Positions 35,236 to 44,534 of a stretch of 64,000 nt of DNA are shown here, piece after piece. The DNA is from Clostridium peptidivorans (GTDB lineage Bacteria; Bacillota; Clostridia; Clostridiales; Clostridiaceae). The notes under the pieces are model-generated. The model was not told where the DNA came from. It was given only the letters and a program-made list of their open reading frames with translations, and did no database searches. The first letter of the stretch is position 1, and each line of letters opens with the position of its first letter. The stretch lies in contig NZ_OAOD01000001.1 in the NCBI RefSeq assembly GCF_900205925.1, positions 1-64,000 of the forward strand. The letters are read 5' to 3'. A program made the translations under genes and the position numbers.

Positions 35236-35844
35236 GTGAAAAATAAGAAAAGACCTGCTAGACCAATAAAAGATATAGAGCTAGTATATGACATTCAAGA
35301 TTATTTAAGATATAAGAATGAACGAAATTATGTATTATTTGCATTAGGAGTAACAACAGGGTATAGAGCTGGAGATTTAGTAAAATTAAAAGTAAGAGAT
35401 GTTAAAGAAGCTTTAAGAACCGGTTACTTTTTAATTTTAGAAAGTAAGAAAGAAAATACTAGGAACATAAGAAAAGAAAATATTAAGCCAAGAGAAGTTA
35501 AAATAGTAGCTAAAACTGAAAAAATATTAAGAAGCTATATAAAAGATAAAAAAGATTATGAGTATATGTTTATGAGTAGAAAAGGCACAAATAAACATAT
35601 AACAGTATCTCATGTTAGTAGAGTAATTAGTGAAGCAGCAGAAAACTTTGGATTACAAAATATAACTGCTCATAGCATGAGAAAGACATATGCCTACCTA
35701 ATATATGTTGAAAGTGGATATGATATTGTTGCTGTAAAAGAAATGTTAGGTCATAGTAGTATAGAAATCACCAAAAGATATTTAGGATTAGATAGAGAAC
35801 TTTATGATAAGTACTCAGATAAACTAAATAATCTAATAAGGTGA
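35236..35844 (+). CDS. short tyrosine recombinase
   Basis: A 202-residue protein consisting almost only of the catalytic domain. The residues are present: Arg in G-Y-R-A-G-D-L, H-S-M-R-K-T, then M-L-G-H-S-S and the Tyr in R-Y-L-G. It lacks the usual N-terminal core-binding domain. Similar short integrase-like genes lie near the start of late operons in Bacillota phages. It is not needed for integration, which the serine integrase performs. GTG 35236 follows GGAGAGTGATG. Confidence 0.85.
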   Translation: MKNKKRPARPIKDIELVYDIQDYLRYKNERNYVLFALGVTTGYRAGDLVKLKVRDVKEALRTGYFLILESKKENTRNIRKENIKPREVKIVAKTEKILRSYIKDKKDYEYMFMSRKGTNKHITVSHVSRVISEAAENFGLQNITAHSMRKTYAYLIYVESGYDIVAVKEMLGHSSIEITKRYLGLDRELYDKYSDKLNNLIR

Positions 35845-36138
35845 TTTTTTATTTTTGGAAGTGAATGTTTCATTTTAAGGATGGTAAGTATTGAAGTGTC
35901 AGAAAAGAGTGGCATATATTAGTAGAGATTTTTTAAAAGGAATGTGTGGTTCTATATACAAATAGCACATTCAGAAAATAAATAAAACTACAGTTAAATG
36001 CAGATACATCAATGCTTAAGGAGGATTTAACAAAGAATATAAAAGAATTGATTTTTAGTAAATTTAAGAAAGTAGGGAAATACAGAAAAATATCGTAGCA
36101 CTTTGCAGAGTGACTGCTACGATAATGAGGTGATAAAA
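35845..36138. other. gap before the packaging genes
   Basis: No supported gene. A 28-codon ORF at 36012-36098 (M-L-K-E-D-L-T-K-N-I-K-E-L-I) lacks a ribosome binding site and may be a remnant of an HTH protein. CGTAGCA and TGCTACG (7-bp stem, about 36094-36121) form a hairpin just before the next ribosome binding site. Confidence 0.4.
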
Positions 36139-36627
36139 ATGGCAAGAAGTGATAGTTTTGAGGAACTAATTGAGAGCCATCTAGACGAGATAGAACAATG
36201 GGTTGAACGTGGTGACACTGACAAAGAAATATCAGAAAAGCTTGGAGTAGCATATTCCACATATAGGAAATATAAGAGTGTTAGCGTAGCACTTAAGGCT
36301 AGAATTGCTACGGCAAAAGATAAGAAGAACCAAGAGGTTGAAAAGGCACTTTATAAAGGGTGCATTGGATATGCGTATTACGAAGAAGTTGCTACTAAAG
36401 TAAAAGAAGAATACTTGGCAGAAGATGGTCAAACTATTCTTTCCAGGGAAGATGTTAAAGTGGTTAATGTTAAAAAATATAAAGGGCCTGACTTAGCAGC
36501 ACAGAAGTATTGGTTAAATAATAAGGAAAAGGCTAAGTGGAAAGAAGATCCTCACAAAGTTGAGAATGATAAGAAGCTTACTAAACTTAAAGAAAAAGAA
36601 GTTAATTCTAAGGTGATAGTGATATAG
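36139..36627 (+). CDS. HTH phage protein, terminase-small-subunit-like
   Basis: About 162 residues. An N-terminal HTH (D-T-D-K-E-I-S-E-K-L-G-V-A-Y-S-T-Y-R-K-Y) precedes a region ending A-A-Q-K-Y-W-L-N-N-K, a layout seen in many small terminase-like proteins. A true P27 small subunit follows at 37194, so this may be an extra DNA-binding partner. ATG 36139 after ATGAGGTGAT. Confidence 0.65.
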   Translation: MARSDSFEELIESHLDEIEQWVERGDTDKEISEKLGVAYSTYRKYKSVSVALKARIATAKDKKNQEVEKALYKGCIGYAYYEEVATKVKEEYLAEDGQTILSREDVKVVNVKKYKGPDLAAQKYWLNNKEKAKWKEDPHKVENDKKLTKLKEKEVNSKVIVI

Positions 36628-36635
36628 GAGAAGCA

Positions 36636-37076
36636 ATGGCTATATATAGAAAGTGTACTCAATGTGGTAAGAAAGTATTGGAAGGTACATTGTGCCAATG
36701 TGAAGTAAAGAATAGAAAGGAGAAGTATAAAGAGTACAAACATAGAAGGCTACAAGACAATGCAGAAAAGGAAAGACAGAAGTTTTATAGCAGCAATATT
36801 TGGTTAACATTAAGTGAGAATATAAAGAAACATTACTTTGGTTTATGTGTAGTGTGTTGGTTTAAAGGATTGATACAAGAGAATGAATATACACATCACA
36901 TTGAAACCATAAAGGATAGATTTGATTTAAGACTAGAAGAAGCCAACCTAATACCATTATGCGATTGTTGCCATAAGAAAGTGCATAGGCTAATGGATAA
37001 GAGTAAGAAAGATAAAGTTGGCATACAAAAGTTTTTAAAAAAATTAATGAAGAAGTTTAATGATGAATTTTATTAA
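36636..37076 (+). CDS. HNH endonuclease
   Basis: A 146-residue protein. An N-terminal zinc ribbon (C-T-Q-C-G-K and C-Q-C) precedes the HNH core: C-V-V-C-W, T-H-H-I-E, then A-N-L-I-P-L-C-D-C-C-H-K-K-V-H. Such nucleases next to terminase genes help cut DNA at cos sites in HK97-type phages. TAGGAGAAGC precedes the ATG. Confidence 0.9.
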   Translation: MAIYRKCTQCGKKVLEGTLCQCEVKNRKEKYKEYKHRRLQDNAEKERQKFYSSNIWLTLSENIKKHYFGLCVVCWFKGLIQENEYTHHIETIKDRFDLRLEEANLIPLCDCCHKKVHRLMDKSKKDKVGIQKFLKKLMKKFNDEFY

Positions 37077-37180
37077 CCCGGGGGAGGTGCGAAAAGTTTT
37101 ACATGGACTTAGAAAGTCCATGGTGCCCTCTCAGTCGGATAAATTTCCCGAAATGAAAGTTTAAAGTTTTAAAATAAAAG
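37077..37180. other. candidate cos region
   Basis: Between HNH and small-terminase genes, a locally GC-rich CCCGGGGGAGGTGC (37077-37090) lies next to a hairpin (37102-37110 with 37114-37122, stem CATGGACTT) and then GTGCCCTCTC. The position and composition suit a cohesive-end site. The cut position cannot be read from the sequence. Confidence 0.4.
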
Positions 37181-37193
37181 GCAGGTGAATATT

Positions 37194-37658
37194 TTGGCTA
37201 GGCCTTCCAAGAACGTAAATTTAATGAGTAAACATTTAACAAAAGAAGAAATAGAAAATAGACAAGAACAGGAAGAACAGCTTAAAGGAAAAGCTGATAA
37301 TATTGAACCTCCTAATTATTTAAATGATAATCAGGCTAAGTTATTTAATTATATTAAAAATGAACTTGAAGAAAGTAAGCTTTTAAGTAATCTAGATGTT
37401 TATATTTTATCCTCATGTGTAATCGCTATTGATAGACTACAGTTTATAGAAAGTAAAATAAATAAGAATCCAGGATTAATAATGCAAAATCAAATTATGA
37501 GCGCAAAGGATAAATACACAAAAGACTTTTATAGGTGCTGCAATGAATTATCATTAAGTCCCCAAAGCCGAGCTAAATTAGGAAACATTAATTTACAAGC
37601 ACAAAAGCAAAAAGAAGATCCTGTGCTAAAAGCTTTAAGAGAAGATGATGAAGAATGA
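37194..37658 (+). CDS. P27-family terminase small subunit
   Basis: About 154 residues, starting M-A-R-P-S-K-N-V. The P27-like core (Y-L-N-D-N-Q-A-K-L-F-N-Y-I, L-D-V-Y-I-L-S-S) and S-P-Q-S-R-A-K-L end are clear. It recognises the packaging site and recruits the large subunit. TTG 37194 follows AGGTGA; GTG 37185 sits inside that site. It overlaps the large subunit start by 4 bp. Confidence 0.87.
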   Translation: MARPSKNVNLMSKHLTKEEIENRQEQEEQLKGKADNIEPPNYLNDNQAKLFNYIKNELEESKLLSNLDVYILSSCVIAIDRLQFIESKINKNPGLIMQNQIMSAKDKYTKDFYRCCNELSLSPQSRAKLGNINLQAQKQKEDPVLKALREDDEE

Positions 37659-39346
37659 TACTTTTAGATAAAGCTTTGAAATACTGCACAGATGTTGTTG
37701 AAGGGAGAGAGATAACCACAATAGAGGTTGGACTTCAATGCAGCATTTTTATACAAGATTATTATAAAAATCAATGCCAGGAAGATTTTGAATTTTACTT
37801 TGATGAAAAAAAGTTAAAAAAGATAAATAGCTTATTGAAATTATTTAATTATGCAACAGGATTTGTGGCTGGCAAACAAGTATTAGAAGGCTTGGATGGA
37901 TTCCAGGCTTTATTTATTGCAGCAATTTTTGGATGGAGACAAAAGAAAAATAAAAAGAAGTTTAGGTATAGAGATGTAGTCTTATTTATACCTCGTAAGA
38001 ACGCAAAGAGCTTTATAGCTGCTTTGGTAATTCTTCTATTAATGCTTACGGAGCAAAACTTTAGTGAATTCTATAGTATCTGTATAGATAGAGACTTAGC
38101 AAAAGAAACAAGAAAAGCAATGGCACAACTTATTGAATCAAGTCCAGATATTAAAAAACATTTTACAGTATCTGAAAGTGAGATAGGAATTATAAAATGC
38201 AAAATAACCAACAGTTATTATGTGCCTAGAACTAGCAAGGCAAATAAAAATAACTCTATTAGACCAGCTTGTTTTGTGGCTGATGAAGTTGGAGCATTTA
38301 CTACTAATGGCAATATCCAAGCTATGAGAAAAGGCCAGCTAAGTGTGTTAAATCCTATTCAGATACAAACAACTACTGCTTATGCAGAAAGCGATTCTAT
38401 TATGCTTGAAGAACTAGAATATGATAGAGCTGTATTAAATGGAATTGTTGATAACCCGAGGTTATTCTGTTTATTGTATTATTGCAGCAAAGAGGAAGCG
38501 TGGACAGATGAAGGCCTTTACAAAGCTAATCCTCTACGAGTAGAAGAAAACTATGAAGAGATTCGAGCAGACAGGGAAAAGGCTAAGATAAAAACAAGTG
38601 AACAGGAAGAATTATTAACGAAAAACTTTAACATATTTCTTGAAACTAATGAGAAAAACAAATACCTTGATATGAAACACTGGAAAAAGTGGGTTGTTAC
38701 CGAGGAAGAGTTTAGGGGAAGAATTAAAGGTAAAAAGGTTAAGGTTGGGGTTGACTTGTCAGTTACTACAGATTTAACAGCAGTAGGTATAGAATTTCAA
38801 GATGAAGAAATTGTTTATTGTAAATCACATGGATTTTTACCTGAAGACAGTTTAGCAAGTCGAAGAGAAAAAATAGACTATAGAAAATATGCTGAAGCAG
38901 GCTATTGTGACATTCATCCTGGAATGACAGTAAGTTATACGCTTGTTGAGGAATATATACGCAATATAGAAAGTAAGTATGAATGTGAAATTGAGGTAAT
39001 AGTAACAGACCCAATGAACGCAAAAGAAATGATGGAGCGACTTGCAGAGGATTATGATGTGATACTATTAAAACAAACTTTCACTAATTTAAGTCCAGCT
39101 ACAAAGGAATATAGGAAGGCTGTGTATGATAAAAAAGTAAGACACGTTAAAAATGAATTGTTGGATTGGAATATGAATAAAGCAAGTACTACTAAGGGAA
39201 AAGCAGATGATGAAATGCTTATAAAAGAGGATAAAAATAAGCAGAGAATAGATATGGTTGTAGTTTTAGTATTTTGTTATACAGAATTCGTAAGTGGAGA
39301 TACTCACTATAACGCAGTTGATGCTTTAGAGAAAGCTGATTGGTAG
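37655..39346 (+). CDS. terminase large subunit
   Basis: A 563-residue packaging motor. Walker A-like R-K-N-A-K-S is at residues 114-119, Walker B C-F-V-A-D-E with D210-E211, and the RNase-H-like nuclease domain begins V-G-V-D-L-S with D367. It cuts concatemeric phage DNA and drives it into the prohead with ATP. The HK97-like TerL type fits the P27 small subunit and portal beside it. Confidence 0.94.
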   Translation: MILLDKALKYCTDVVEGREITTIEVGLQCSIFIQDYYKNQCQEDFEFYFDEKKLKKINSLLKLFNYATGFVAGKQVLEGLDGFQALFIAAIFGWRQKKNKKKFRYRDVVLFIPRKNAKSFIAALVILLLMLTEQNFSEFYSICIDRDLAKETRKAMAQLIESSPDIKKHFTVSESEIGIIKCKITNSYYVPRTSKANKNNSIRPACFVADEVGAFTTNGNIQAMRKGQLSVLNPIQIQTTTAYAESDSIMLEELEYDRAVLNGIVDNPRLFCLLYYCSKEEAWTDEGLYKANPLRVEENYEEIRADREKAKIKTSEQEELLTKNFNIFLETNEKNKYLDMKHWKKWVVTEEEFRGRIKGKKVKVGVDLSVTTDLTAVGIEFQDEEIVYCKSHGFLPEDSLASRREKIDYRKYAEAGYCDIHPGMTVSYTLVEEYIRNIESKYECEIEVIVTDPMNAKEMMERLAEDYDVILLKQTFTNLSPATKEYRKAVYDKKVRHVKNELLDWNMNKASTTKGKADDEMLIKEDKNKQRIDMVVVLVFCYTEFVSGDTHYNAVDALEKADW

Positions 39347-39362
39347 AAAGAAGGTGATACAA

Positions 39363-39572
39363 GTGAAGAAAAAACTTAATAAATTACTTAATGAGACTAT
39401 TCTCAATGACATTTTTGTTATGGAAGTAGTCTTTTTCATTGGTCTTTTTATCATCATTTACACCAATTTCAAGATAAATTTATATTTTGGCTTATACTTT
39501 CTAGGAGCAGCTCTAATAGCTTTTAGTATATTTCTATACAAATTCACAGGAAAGGGAGGTGATAATAAGTGA
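39363..39572 (+). CDS. small membrane protein (69 aa)
   Basis: Two hydrophobic segments (about residues 14-34 and 38-60), then a basic tail. GTG 39363 follows AAGGTGAT. It lies between terminase and portal, where small unassigned membrane proteins are sometimes found. It overlaps the portal start by 4 bp. Function unknown. Confidence 0.6.
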   Translation: MKKKLNKLLNETILNDIFVMEVVFFIGLFIIIYTNFKINLYFGLYFLGAALIAFSIFLYKFTGKGGDNK

Positions 39573-40819
39573 TTTTTGATAAATTGATTGAAAGAAGAGA
39601 AGAAATTAACGCAAATGATTGGAAGTCGGTATATTCCTTTGAAAACGGCTATGATATTACCCCCTTTGAACTTGAAATGAGAGAAAGCACATATTTTAGT
39701 TGTATAAAATTTATATCTGAAAGTATTGCTAAATGTACCTTGCAGGTTAAAAAAGAAACTGAAAAGGGGGAAATATTAGCAAAAGACCATTATTTATATG
39801 ATAAGTTAAGGTTGAGACCTAATGAATATATGAGTGCTATAGATTGCTACAAACCATTTGTAGCTTTAGCGAAGCATTGGGGATATTCAGGACTTTTTAT
39901 TGATAGGCAAGGTTCCAAAATAAAAGGACTATATCCTGTTAAAATTACAAATGTAACAATAGATAATGCTGGATTAATTAAAAGTACAATGAATAATAAA
40001 ATCTTATGGGATTTTGAAAGTGTAGAAGGCGAAACAGGAAGTTGCTTTGATAAAGAAATAATAATTCTAAGAGATTTTACTATGGATGGAATAAAGGGCA
40101 AGGCAAATAGAAGTATTTTAAGGGAGAGTTTAGATAGTAGCTTAAAAAGCCAAAATTATTTAAATAAGCTATTTACTAATGGGTTAACTAATAAAATAGT
40201 TGTACAAATGACTTCTGATATAAAAGAAGAAAAGGAATTAAAGAAAGTACAGTCTAAATTTGATAGGATTTATTCAAATAATGGGAGGATTTTCACGGTT
40301 CCTGCAGGTTACAATATACAACCTTTGAATTTAAGTTTGTCAGATGCACAATACACTGAACTAAGAAAGTTATCCAAAGAAGAAATAGCAACTAGCTTTA
40401 ATGTCCCCTTATCAAAATTGGGGATAATGAGGGATACCGCAGTAAGTGAGGAACAGGACAATATTAAGTTTTTAACAGATTGCTTGCTAATAATATTTGA
40501 ACAAATAGAGCAAGAAATGGACTGGAAGCTATTAACACCAACTGAAAGAGAAATGGGATACAAGATAAGGTTTAATATTAATGTATTGCTTAGAACAGAT
40601 AGCAAAACACAAGCAGAAGTAATAAGTTCGTATGTTAGGAATGGAGTTTATGACCTAGACCATGCCAGAGATATTCTAGGGGTAGAGAAAATTGGAGGAG
40701 AGCTTATAATAACTCTTCCGAGTGGGCAAGTATTACTTTCCGACTTACTATCCGGCAATGTTAGTTACTTGAATAAGAAAGTAGGTGATGACAATGGCGG
40801 TAATATTGGAGCAGGTTAA
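39569..40819 (+). CDS. portal protein (HK97 family)
   Basis: A 416-residue portal. Typical elements are S-C-I-K-F-I-S-E-S-I-A near residue 48, L-R-P-N-E-Y-M-S, the G-K-A-N-R-S-I-L segment and E-I-A-T-S-F-N-V-P-L-S-K-L-G near residue 270. It forms the dodecameric ring at one capsid vertex through which DNA passes. The start is GTG 39569 after GGAGGTGATAAT. It overlaps the connector gene. Confidence 0.94.
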   Translation: MIFDKLIERREEINANDWKSVYSFENGYDITPFELEMRESTYFSCIKFISESIAKCTLQVKKETEKGEILAKDHYLYDKLRLRPNEYMSAIDCYKPFVALAKHWGYSGLFIDRQGSKIKGLYPVKITNVTIDNAGLIKSTMNNKILWDFESVEGETGSCFDKEIIILRDFTMDGIKGKANRSILRESLDSSLKSQNYLNKLFTNGLTNKIVVQMTSDIKEEKELKKVQSKFDRIYSNNGRIFTVPAGYNIQPLNLSLSDAQYTELRKLSKEEIATSFNVPLSKLGIMRDTAVSEEQDNIKFLTDCLLIIFEQIEQEMDWKLLTPTEREMGYKIRFNINVLLRTDSKTQAEVISSYVRNGVYDLDHARDILGVEKIGGELIITLPSGQVLLSDLLSGNVSYLNKKVGDDNGGNIGAG

Positions 40820-41075
40820 AAGCTATCTTAGAATTGATGATACTTATGATGATGCTTATTTATCAGTTATAGTAGAAACAAGTCTTATATATATTGATTC
40901 TATGGTAGGGGAAGAGTATAAAGCTGATGTTAAAGCAATTAAATTAGCAGATTTATTACAGTTAAAAATAATAGCTGATATGTATGAAAACAGAGGTATA
41001 GAAATTCCAGATAATACTAAACAAGATAGAATTACTATGAGTATTCTAGATAAATTAAGTAATTATACAACTTAG
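40794..41075 (+). CDS. gp6-like head-tail connector
   Basis: About 93 residues of helical gp6-type connector: V-K-S-Y-L-R-I-D-D-T-Y-D-D near the start. It binds below the portal. ATG 40794 follows AGGTGATG. It is placed before the protease, whereas this gene type usually follows the major capsid gene. Confidence 0.82.
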   Translation: MAVILEQVKSYLRIDDTYDDAYLSVIVETSLIYIDSMVGEEYKADVKAIKLADLLQLKIIADMYENRGIEIPDNTKQDRITMSILDKLSNYTT

Positions 41076-41090
41076 AAAGGTGGTGATAAT

Positions 41091-41690
41091 ATGCAAATAG
41101 AAATTAGAGCAGACCATGCAATAATTAAAGGTTATGTAAATGCTATTGAGAGGGATTCAAGAGAGTTGTATGATTCAGAAGGTACGTTTGTAGAGCAAGT
41201 ACGTGCTGGAACCTTTGGAAAGGCTATACAATCAAATAGCAATATATTTGGGTTGCTAAACCATGCTAAAAAGAGAATACTAGGCGAAACAGGCAAAAAC
41301 TTAAAGCTTAAAGAGGATAACATTGGTTTATACGCTGAAATTAGAGTTACAGATCAAGAAGTTATTCAGAAGGCCCGAAAAAATAAATTAATGGGTTGGA
41401 GCTTTGGTTTTATACCTAAAAAACAAAGCTGGGGGAAAACCGACTCTGGAATAAGGAGAAGATACCTTGAAGAAATAGAACTAAAAGAGGTATCTATTTT
41501 AGATGATACCAGGACACCAGCTTATTTTGGTACAAGCATAGAAACTAGAGACGATAAAAACGAGTATGTTGAATTTAGGTGTATTGATGATGATTTAGAA
41601 ATTGTAATTGATGAACAAAGACAACTTGAAAAAGAAGAGTTAGAAAGAGAATTAAAACTTAAATTATTAAATTTAGAACTGGAATTATAA
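41091..41690 (+). CDS. HK97-type prohead protease
   Basis: A 199-residue protease. The family marks are G-Y-V-N-A-I-E near the start, L-N-H-A-K-K-R-I-L-G with the catalytic His, and M-G-W-S-F-G-F with the nucleophilic Ser. It trims the capsid protein's N-terminal delta domain during maturation. AAAGGTGGTGATAAT precedes the ATG. A weak hairpin (about 41679-41702) with a T-run lies before the capsid gene. Confidence 0.92.
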   Translation: MQIEIRADHAIIKGYVNAIERDSRELYDSEGTFVEQVRAGTFGKAIQSNSNIFGLLNHAKKRILGETGKNLKLKEDNIGLYAEIRVTDQEVIQKARKNKLMGWSFGFIPKKQSWGKTDSGIRRRYLEEIELKEVSILDDTRTPAYFGTSIETRDDKNEYVEFRCIDDDLEIVIDEQRQLEKEELERELKLKLLNLELEL

Positions 41691-41740
41691 CGGTTCTTTT
41701 TTTATACCAAAAATTAAAATTCGAAAGTGAGGAAATTATA

Positions 41741-42820
41741 ATGGGATTAGAAGAATTAAGAGCATTACTGGAGGCTAAAAAGAAGGAGATTAGAGAATTT
41801 ATTACTAATAAAGATGCTGACAAAGCTGAAAAAGCAATGAAAGAAAAAAGAGATTTAGAAAGCTTGATTAAGGCAGCAGAGGATTTAGAAGAAGATGAAA
41901 AAAGAAATTTAGAAAGTCAAAAGAAAAAGAAAGCCAAAAAAACAGAAGAAGTAAACGAGTTTAGATCAATTGTTAAGAGTGTTATGGGTGCGGATATGAC
42001 GATGGAGGAGAGAGCTGATATTACAACTACAGATAATGCTGCAGTTATACCTAAACAATTTGTAAATCAATTAATTGAAATACAAAAGGGATTTGGTTCT
42101 CTAAAAGGACTATGTGATATTATACCTGTTACAAAGAATGAGGGGACTATCCCAGTTGTAGATCTTGACCAAAACGAATTATTAGACGTTTTAGAAGGTG
42201 AGGACATAGTAGATGGTACTTTAGTTACTACAGATGTATCATTTAAGTGTGCAAAGGTAGGCCTAATACAATCCTTAACAAGTGAATTAATAGAAGATGC
42301 AGAGATTGAAATGGAAAGTTTAGTAAAGAAGAACTTTGCAAATATAGCTACTGCAAAGGAAAATATTAAGATATTAAAGGTTATAAAAGATAATGCTACT
42401 GAAATAACGGGAGCAACTTCTTATGAAGATGTAGAAAAAGCTATAGATGGTTCATTACCTTCTGTTAAGGCTGGATTAATAACTATTACAAACGTTACCG
42501 GATATGTCCACTTGAAAAATAAAAAAGATTTAGAAGGCAGACCATTAAATCTTATAACAGAGGTAAATGGAGTAGAATACTTTCATGGGAAACCAATAGT
42601 TCATGTAGAAGACACTTTACTACCAATTACAGAATTAAAAACTCAAGTTTTTTATTTAGCAAATATGAATGAAGCAGTTAAGTATTGTGACAGAAAAGCA
42701 GTAACTATAGCCAGAAGTACAGAAGCAGGATTTAAAGATGATACTGTTAAAATAAGAATACTAGAAAGATTTATACCAGTTTTAGGCTCTAAGAGATCAA
42801 TAAAGAAGATAGAATTTTAG
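41741..42820 (+). CDS. major capsid protein (HK97 fold)
   Basis: A 359-residue capsid protein. The Lys/Glu-rich coiled-coil delta domain (about residues 1-70) is the scaffold removed by the protease upstream. The HK97 fold follows from about residue 85 (V-I-P-K-Q-F-V-N-Q-L-I), with G-S-L-K-G-L and E-D-I-V-D-G-T. GTGAGGAAATTATA precedes the ATG. A strong terminator follows, matching a highly expressed gene. Confidence 0.94.
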   Translation: MGLEELRALLEAKKKEIREFITNKDADKAEKAMKEKRDLESLIKAAEDLEEDEKRNLESQKKKKAKKTEEVNEFRSIVKSVMGADMTMEERADITTTDNAAVIPKQFVNQLIEIQKGFGSLKGLCDIIPVTKNEGTIPVVDLDQNELLDVLEGEDIVDGTLVTTDVSFKCAKVGLIQSLTSELIEDAEIEMESLVKKNFANIATAKENIKILKVIKDNATEITGATSYEDVEKAIDGSLPSVKAGLITITNVTGYVHLKNKKDLEGRPLNLITEVNGVEYFHGKPIVHVEDTLLPITELKTQVFYLANMNEAVKYCDRKAVTIARSTEAGFKDDTVKIRILERFIPVLGSKRSIKKIEF

Positions 42821-42822
42821 TT

Positions 42823-42852
42823 AAAAGGTAGGAAATCAACCTACCTTTTTAT
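42823..42852 (+). terminator. terminator after the capsid gene
   Basis: A 10-bp perfect stem (42823-42832 with 42840-42849), loop AAATCAA, T-run. Late transcripts must read through part of the time, giving extra capsid mRNA. Confidence 0.85.
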
Positions 42853-42870
42853 TATAAAAGTGAGGTTAAC

Positions 42871-43212
42871 ATGGCTGATGTAGGCAAAATGAAGCATAGA
42901 ATTATCATACAGAGATTTGTAACAACAACAAGTGCTAATGGTTTTGATGAAGAAAAATGGGTGGACTATAAGCCAGTGTGGGCTAAAAAGAACAATCTAT
43001 TTGGTAAAGAGTTTTGGGCAGCTAAAGCAATCCAAAGCGAAAAAACAGTAGAGTTTGAAGTAAGATATTCTAAAGATTTAGAACTTTTAACTGAAAAAAA
43101 TGGCACTGAATCATATAGGATATTGTATAAAGATAGACCTTTTAATATTATCTATGCAGACAATGTAAGAGAAGAAAATAGATGGTTAAAGATTAAAGCT
43201 GTTGAGGTGTAG
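42871..43212 (+). CDS. head closure protein
   Basis: A 113-residue head-closure/adaptor protein: M-K-H-R-I-I-I-Q-R-F at the start, F-G-K-E-F-W-A-A-K, and Y-K-D-R-P-F-N-I at the end. This fits SPP1 gp16/HK97-type stoppers, which close the capsid after DNA filling. AGTGAGG is upstream. It is two bases from the next gene. Confidence 0.85.
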   Translation: MADVGKMKHRIIIQRFVTTTSANGFDEEKWVDYKPVWAKKNNLFGKEFWAAKAIQSEKTVEFEVRYSKDLELLTEKNGTESYRILYKDRPFNIIYADNVREENRWLKIKAVEV

Positions 43213-43214
43213 TT

Positions 43215-43568
43215 ATGTTTCATGGTATTGAATTAGATGGTTTTGATGATTTGGAGCAAATGCTGCAGGATATGACTATAGATGAAGCAGATGAAAAAAA
43301 AGCCATGAAAAAAGCTATAGAAGTTATAGCAAATGAAGTAGGGAAGAATACTCCGGAGGGAACTACAGGAAGACTTAAAAGAATTAAAAAATCTGTAAAA
43401 AAAGAAGGACTTGCAACTGTAGGTATCGTCAAAATGGGAGCTTTCTATGATATATTTCAGGAGTTTGGAACTAGCTACTCTAAAAAGAATAAAGGTTTTT
43501 TTGAGAGAAGCGTAAATAAAACTCAAAATGAAGCCTTAGAAGTTTTAAGTAATGAATTATTAAAGTAG
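43215..43568 (+). CDS. HK97 gp10-like protein
   Basis: A 117-residue protein of the gp10 family: G-F-D-D-L-E-Q-M-L near the start, N-T-P-E-G-T-T-G-R-L-K, and F-Q-E-F-G-T-S near the end. It takes part in tail joining. GTTGAGGTG precedes the ATG. Tightly packed in the late operon. Confidence 0.85.
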   Translation: MFHGIELDGFDDLEQMLQDMTIDEADEKKAMKKAIEVIANEVGKNTPEGTTGRLKRIKKSVKKEGLATVGIVKMGAFYDIFQEFGTSYSKKNKGFFERSVNKTQNEALEVLSNELLK

Positions 43569-43577
43569 GTGTCTTAT

Positions 43578-43934
43578 ATGTCAAATATAAAGCAATTTTT
43601 AAGAAGTATCTTAATGGATCAGGAGATTATTGATTTAACTGCAGATAAAAAGGTTTATTTTCTTCATGCTATTAGTCCAACTCCACCTTACGTTGAATAT
43701 GAAATAATAGATGAAAATGGAGAAGAATGGGCAGAAAACAAGGAAATAGCAACTACTTATTATATTCAGGTAGATATATTTTCAAAAGGAGATTACACAG
43801 AACTTGAAAATAAGATAAAAGAAAAAATGATAAACGCAGGCTTTAATAGATCTAGTGCTGTTGATTTATATGAAGAAAATACAGGACTATTTCATAAAGC
43901 TATGCGTTTTGTTTTTACAACAAATTCAAATTAG
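43578..43934 (+). CDS. tail terminator / tail completion protein
   Basis: About 118 residues. F-L-R-S-I-L-M at the start and Y-Y-I-Q-V-D-I-F-S-K-G-D-Y in the middle match the gp17-type tail terminators (DUF3168-like). ATG 43578 follows AGTAGGTG; the upstream GTG 43569 is part of the site. It joins the tail tube to the head. Confidence 0.7.
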   Translation: MSNIKQFLRSILMDQEIIDLTADKKVYFLHAISPTPPYVEYEIIDENGEEWAENKEIATTYYIQVDIFSKGDYTELENKIKEKMINAGFNRSSAVDLYEENTGLFHKAMRFVFTTNSN

Positions 43935-43955
43935 ATTAGAGAGGAAAGTGATAAT

Positions 43956-44534
43956 ATGCCTATAGTAGGATTAGAAAAGTTATATTATGCAAAATTAACA
44001 GAAGATAATGCAACAACATTAACTTATGGAACTCCTGTATATTTACCAGGAGTAAAGGAATTAAAAGTAAGTCCCAAAATGGCAACAGAGAAGCTCTATG
44101 CAGAAAATAAAATTTGGGAGCAGGATACGGCATTGGATGAAGTCGAAGTAACAATTGCTTTAGCAGATTTGACTAATGCGGAAAGAGCTGAGCTATTAGG
44201 ACATACCAAGGCAACAGAGGGTGGAGTTTTTGCTACTGCAAATGACTCAATGCCATATATAGCAGTATTATATAAGGCAAATAAAAGTAATGGGAAAGCA
44301 AGATATCAAGTGTTATATAAAGGGAAATTTGAACTGCCTGAAGATAGTGCAAAAGGCAAAGAGGGGAAAACAGAATTCCAAACACCTGAGATGAAAGGGA
44401 TTTTCCAACCTACTCAAAATAATAACATGTGGAAATATCAAGTAGATTCAGATGATACAGATTGTCCAGCAGATATTGAAACAACATTCTTTACTAATGT
44501 AATAAAACCAACTAAAAAGGTAGTTGTACCATAA
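43956..44534 (+). CDS. major tail tube protein (phi13 family)
   Basis: A 192-residue tail tube protein. Y-Y-A-K-L-T, T-Y-G-T-P-V-Y-L-P-G and the K-M-A-T-E-K-L-Y-A-E-N segment are typical of phi13-type major tail proteins. GAGAGGAAAGTG precedes the ATG. A 12-bp hairpin follows. Confidence 0.9.
   Translation: MPIVGLEKLYYAKLTEDNATTLTYGTPVYLPGVKELKVSPKMATEKLYAENKIWEQDTALDEVEVTIALADLTNAERAELLGHTKATEGGVFATANDSMPYIAVLYKANKSNGKARYQVLYKGKFELPEDSAKGKEGKTEFQTPEMKGIFQPTQNNNMWKYQVDSDDTDCPADIETTFFTNVIKPTKKVVVP

Noticed and set aside
36012..36098. 28-codon ORF before the packaging genes
   Set aside because: No Shine-Dalgarno site and no match; at best a remnant of a regulator.
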